From: Lachnospiraceae bacterium
GTDB taxonomy: Bacteria; Bacillota; Clostridia; Lachnospirales; Lachnospiraceae
DNA: 6,397 bases
Direction of reading: 5' to 3'
Assembly: GCA_016301965.1 (NCBI GenBank)
Contig: JAEDOO010000109.1
Span: 1-6,397 of the forward strand
This document shows positions 6,346 to 6,397 of the stretch, one piece after another. Made by a program: the position numbers and the translations under genes. Numbering within the stretch: the stretch's first letter is position 1; each line of letters begins with the position of its first letter. The notes beneath the pieces were generated by a model. The model worked only from the letters and a program-made list of their open reading frames with translations. It had not been told where the DNA came from and searched no databases.

Positions 6346-6396
6346 TCAGCAATGTATTTTTTCCAGCAGCACATCGATCACGCCGCCGCAGACCAT
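6346..6396 (-). CDS. 3' end of a minus-strand gene, possibly XdhC/CoxI-like (partial)
   Basis: An open frame from the window edge encodes MVCGGVIDVLLEKIHC and stops at TGA (6348-6346). The CGG-x-IDVLLE ending resembles the conserved GM(V/I)CGG-x-(V/I)-(E/D)-V-(F/L)-(L/V)-E segment of XdhC/CoxI proteins, which help mature molybdenum hydroxylases such as xanthine dehydrogenase. In this family the methionine is normally internal, so the true start probably lies outside the window. Ending soon after this motif would suit a short, single-domain XdhC variant. The match rests on about twelve residues. The stop codon followed 19 nt later by a hairpin supports a real gene end. It belongs to a transcription unit separate from the importer operon. 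Confidence 0.45.
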   Translation of the reverse strand: MVCGGVIDVLLEKIHC

Positions 6397-6397
6397 G

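Noticed and set aside
1..6397. CRISPR array, insertion sequence, tRNA or rRNA
   Set aside because: I saw no regularly spaced identical repeats, transposase-like protein, tRNA cloverleaf or rRNA-like sequence on either strand.

Overview
The window most likely comes from a Firmicutes chromosome, probably a clostridial gut-type lineage such as Lachnospiraceae. The evidence is moderate GC, strong AAGGAGG ribosome-binding sites, a lipoprotein-anchored solute-binding protein with a long Ala/Glu/Ser/Thr linker, and an ABC importer cassette with no ATPase of its own. The taxonomic call is inferred from style and not proven.

Layout, left to right. Positions 1-101 hold the last 32 codons of a plus-strand gene I cannot name, followed by a GC-rich hairpin terminator (111-147). 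From 6031 down to 176 runs one tightly packed minus-strand operon of six genes. In transcription order these are a MalF/UgpA-type permease, a MalG/UgpE-type permease, a family-1 solute-binding lipoprotein, a CehA/McbA-like PHP-domain metallohydrolase, a HAD-superfamily phosphatase, and an EmrE/Qac-type small multidrug resistance (SMR) transporter. The two permeases and the lipoprotein gene are 12 and 21 bp apart. The last four genes are joined by overlaps of 1, 10 and 19 bp, so the operon looks translationally coupled to its end. Upstream (6032-6257) is a 226-bp control region with a candidate -10 box close to the first gene and a one-directional array of GTAA/TTAC repeats. Further right, a 67-nt hairpin with a minus-strand T-tract (6258-6326) probably terminates the previous minus-strand gene. 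Only the last 16 codons of that gene are visible (6346-6396), and its CGGxIDVLLE ending recalls XdhC/CoxI proteins.

How the genes may work together. The lipoprotein captures a small solute outside the cell, the two permeases bring it in using an ATPase encoded elsewhere, and the cytoplasmic PHP enzyme cleaves an ester or phosphoester. The HAD enzyme would then dephosphorylate a product, and the SMR protein may expel a cationic or amine by-product. The UgpA/E/B-like transporter, two hydrolases, and TTACA-rich upstream repeats that loosely resemble Pho boxes together suggest scavenging of an organophosphate or similar ester. The substrate cannot be read from the sequence. A sugar or oligosaccharide remains the main alternative for the transporter, and the joint pathway is an inference from gene order.
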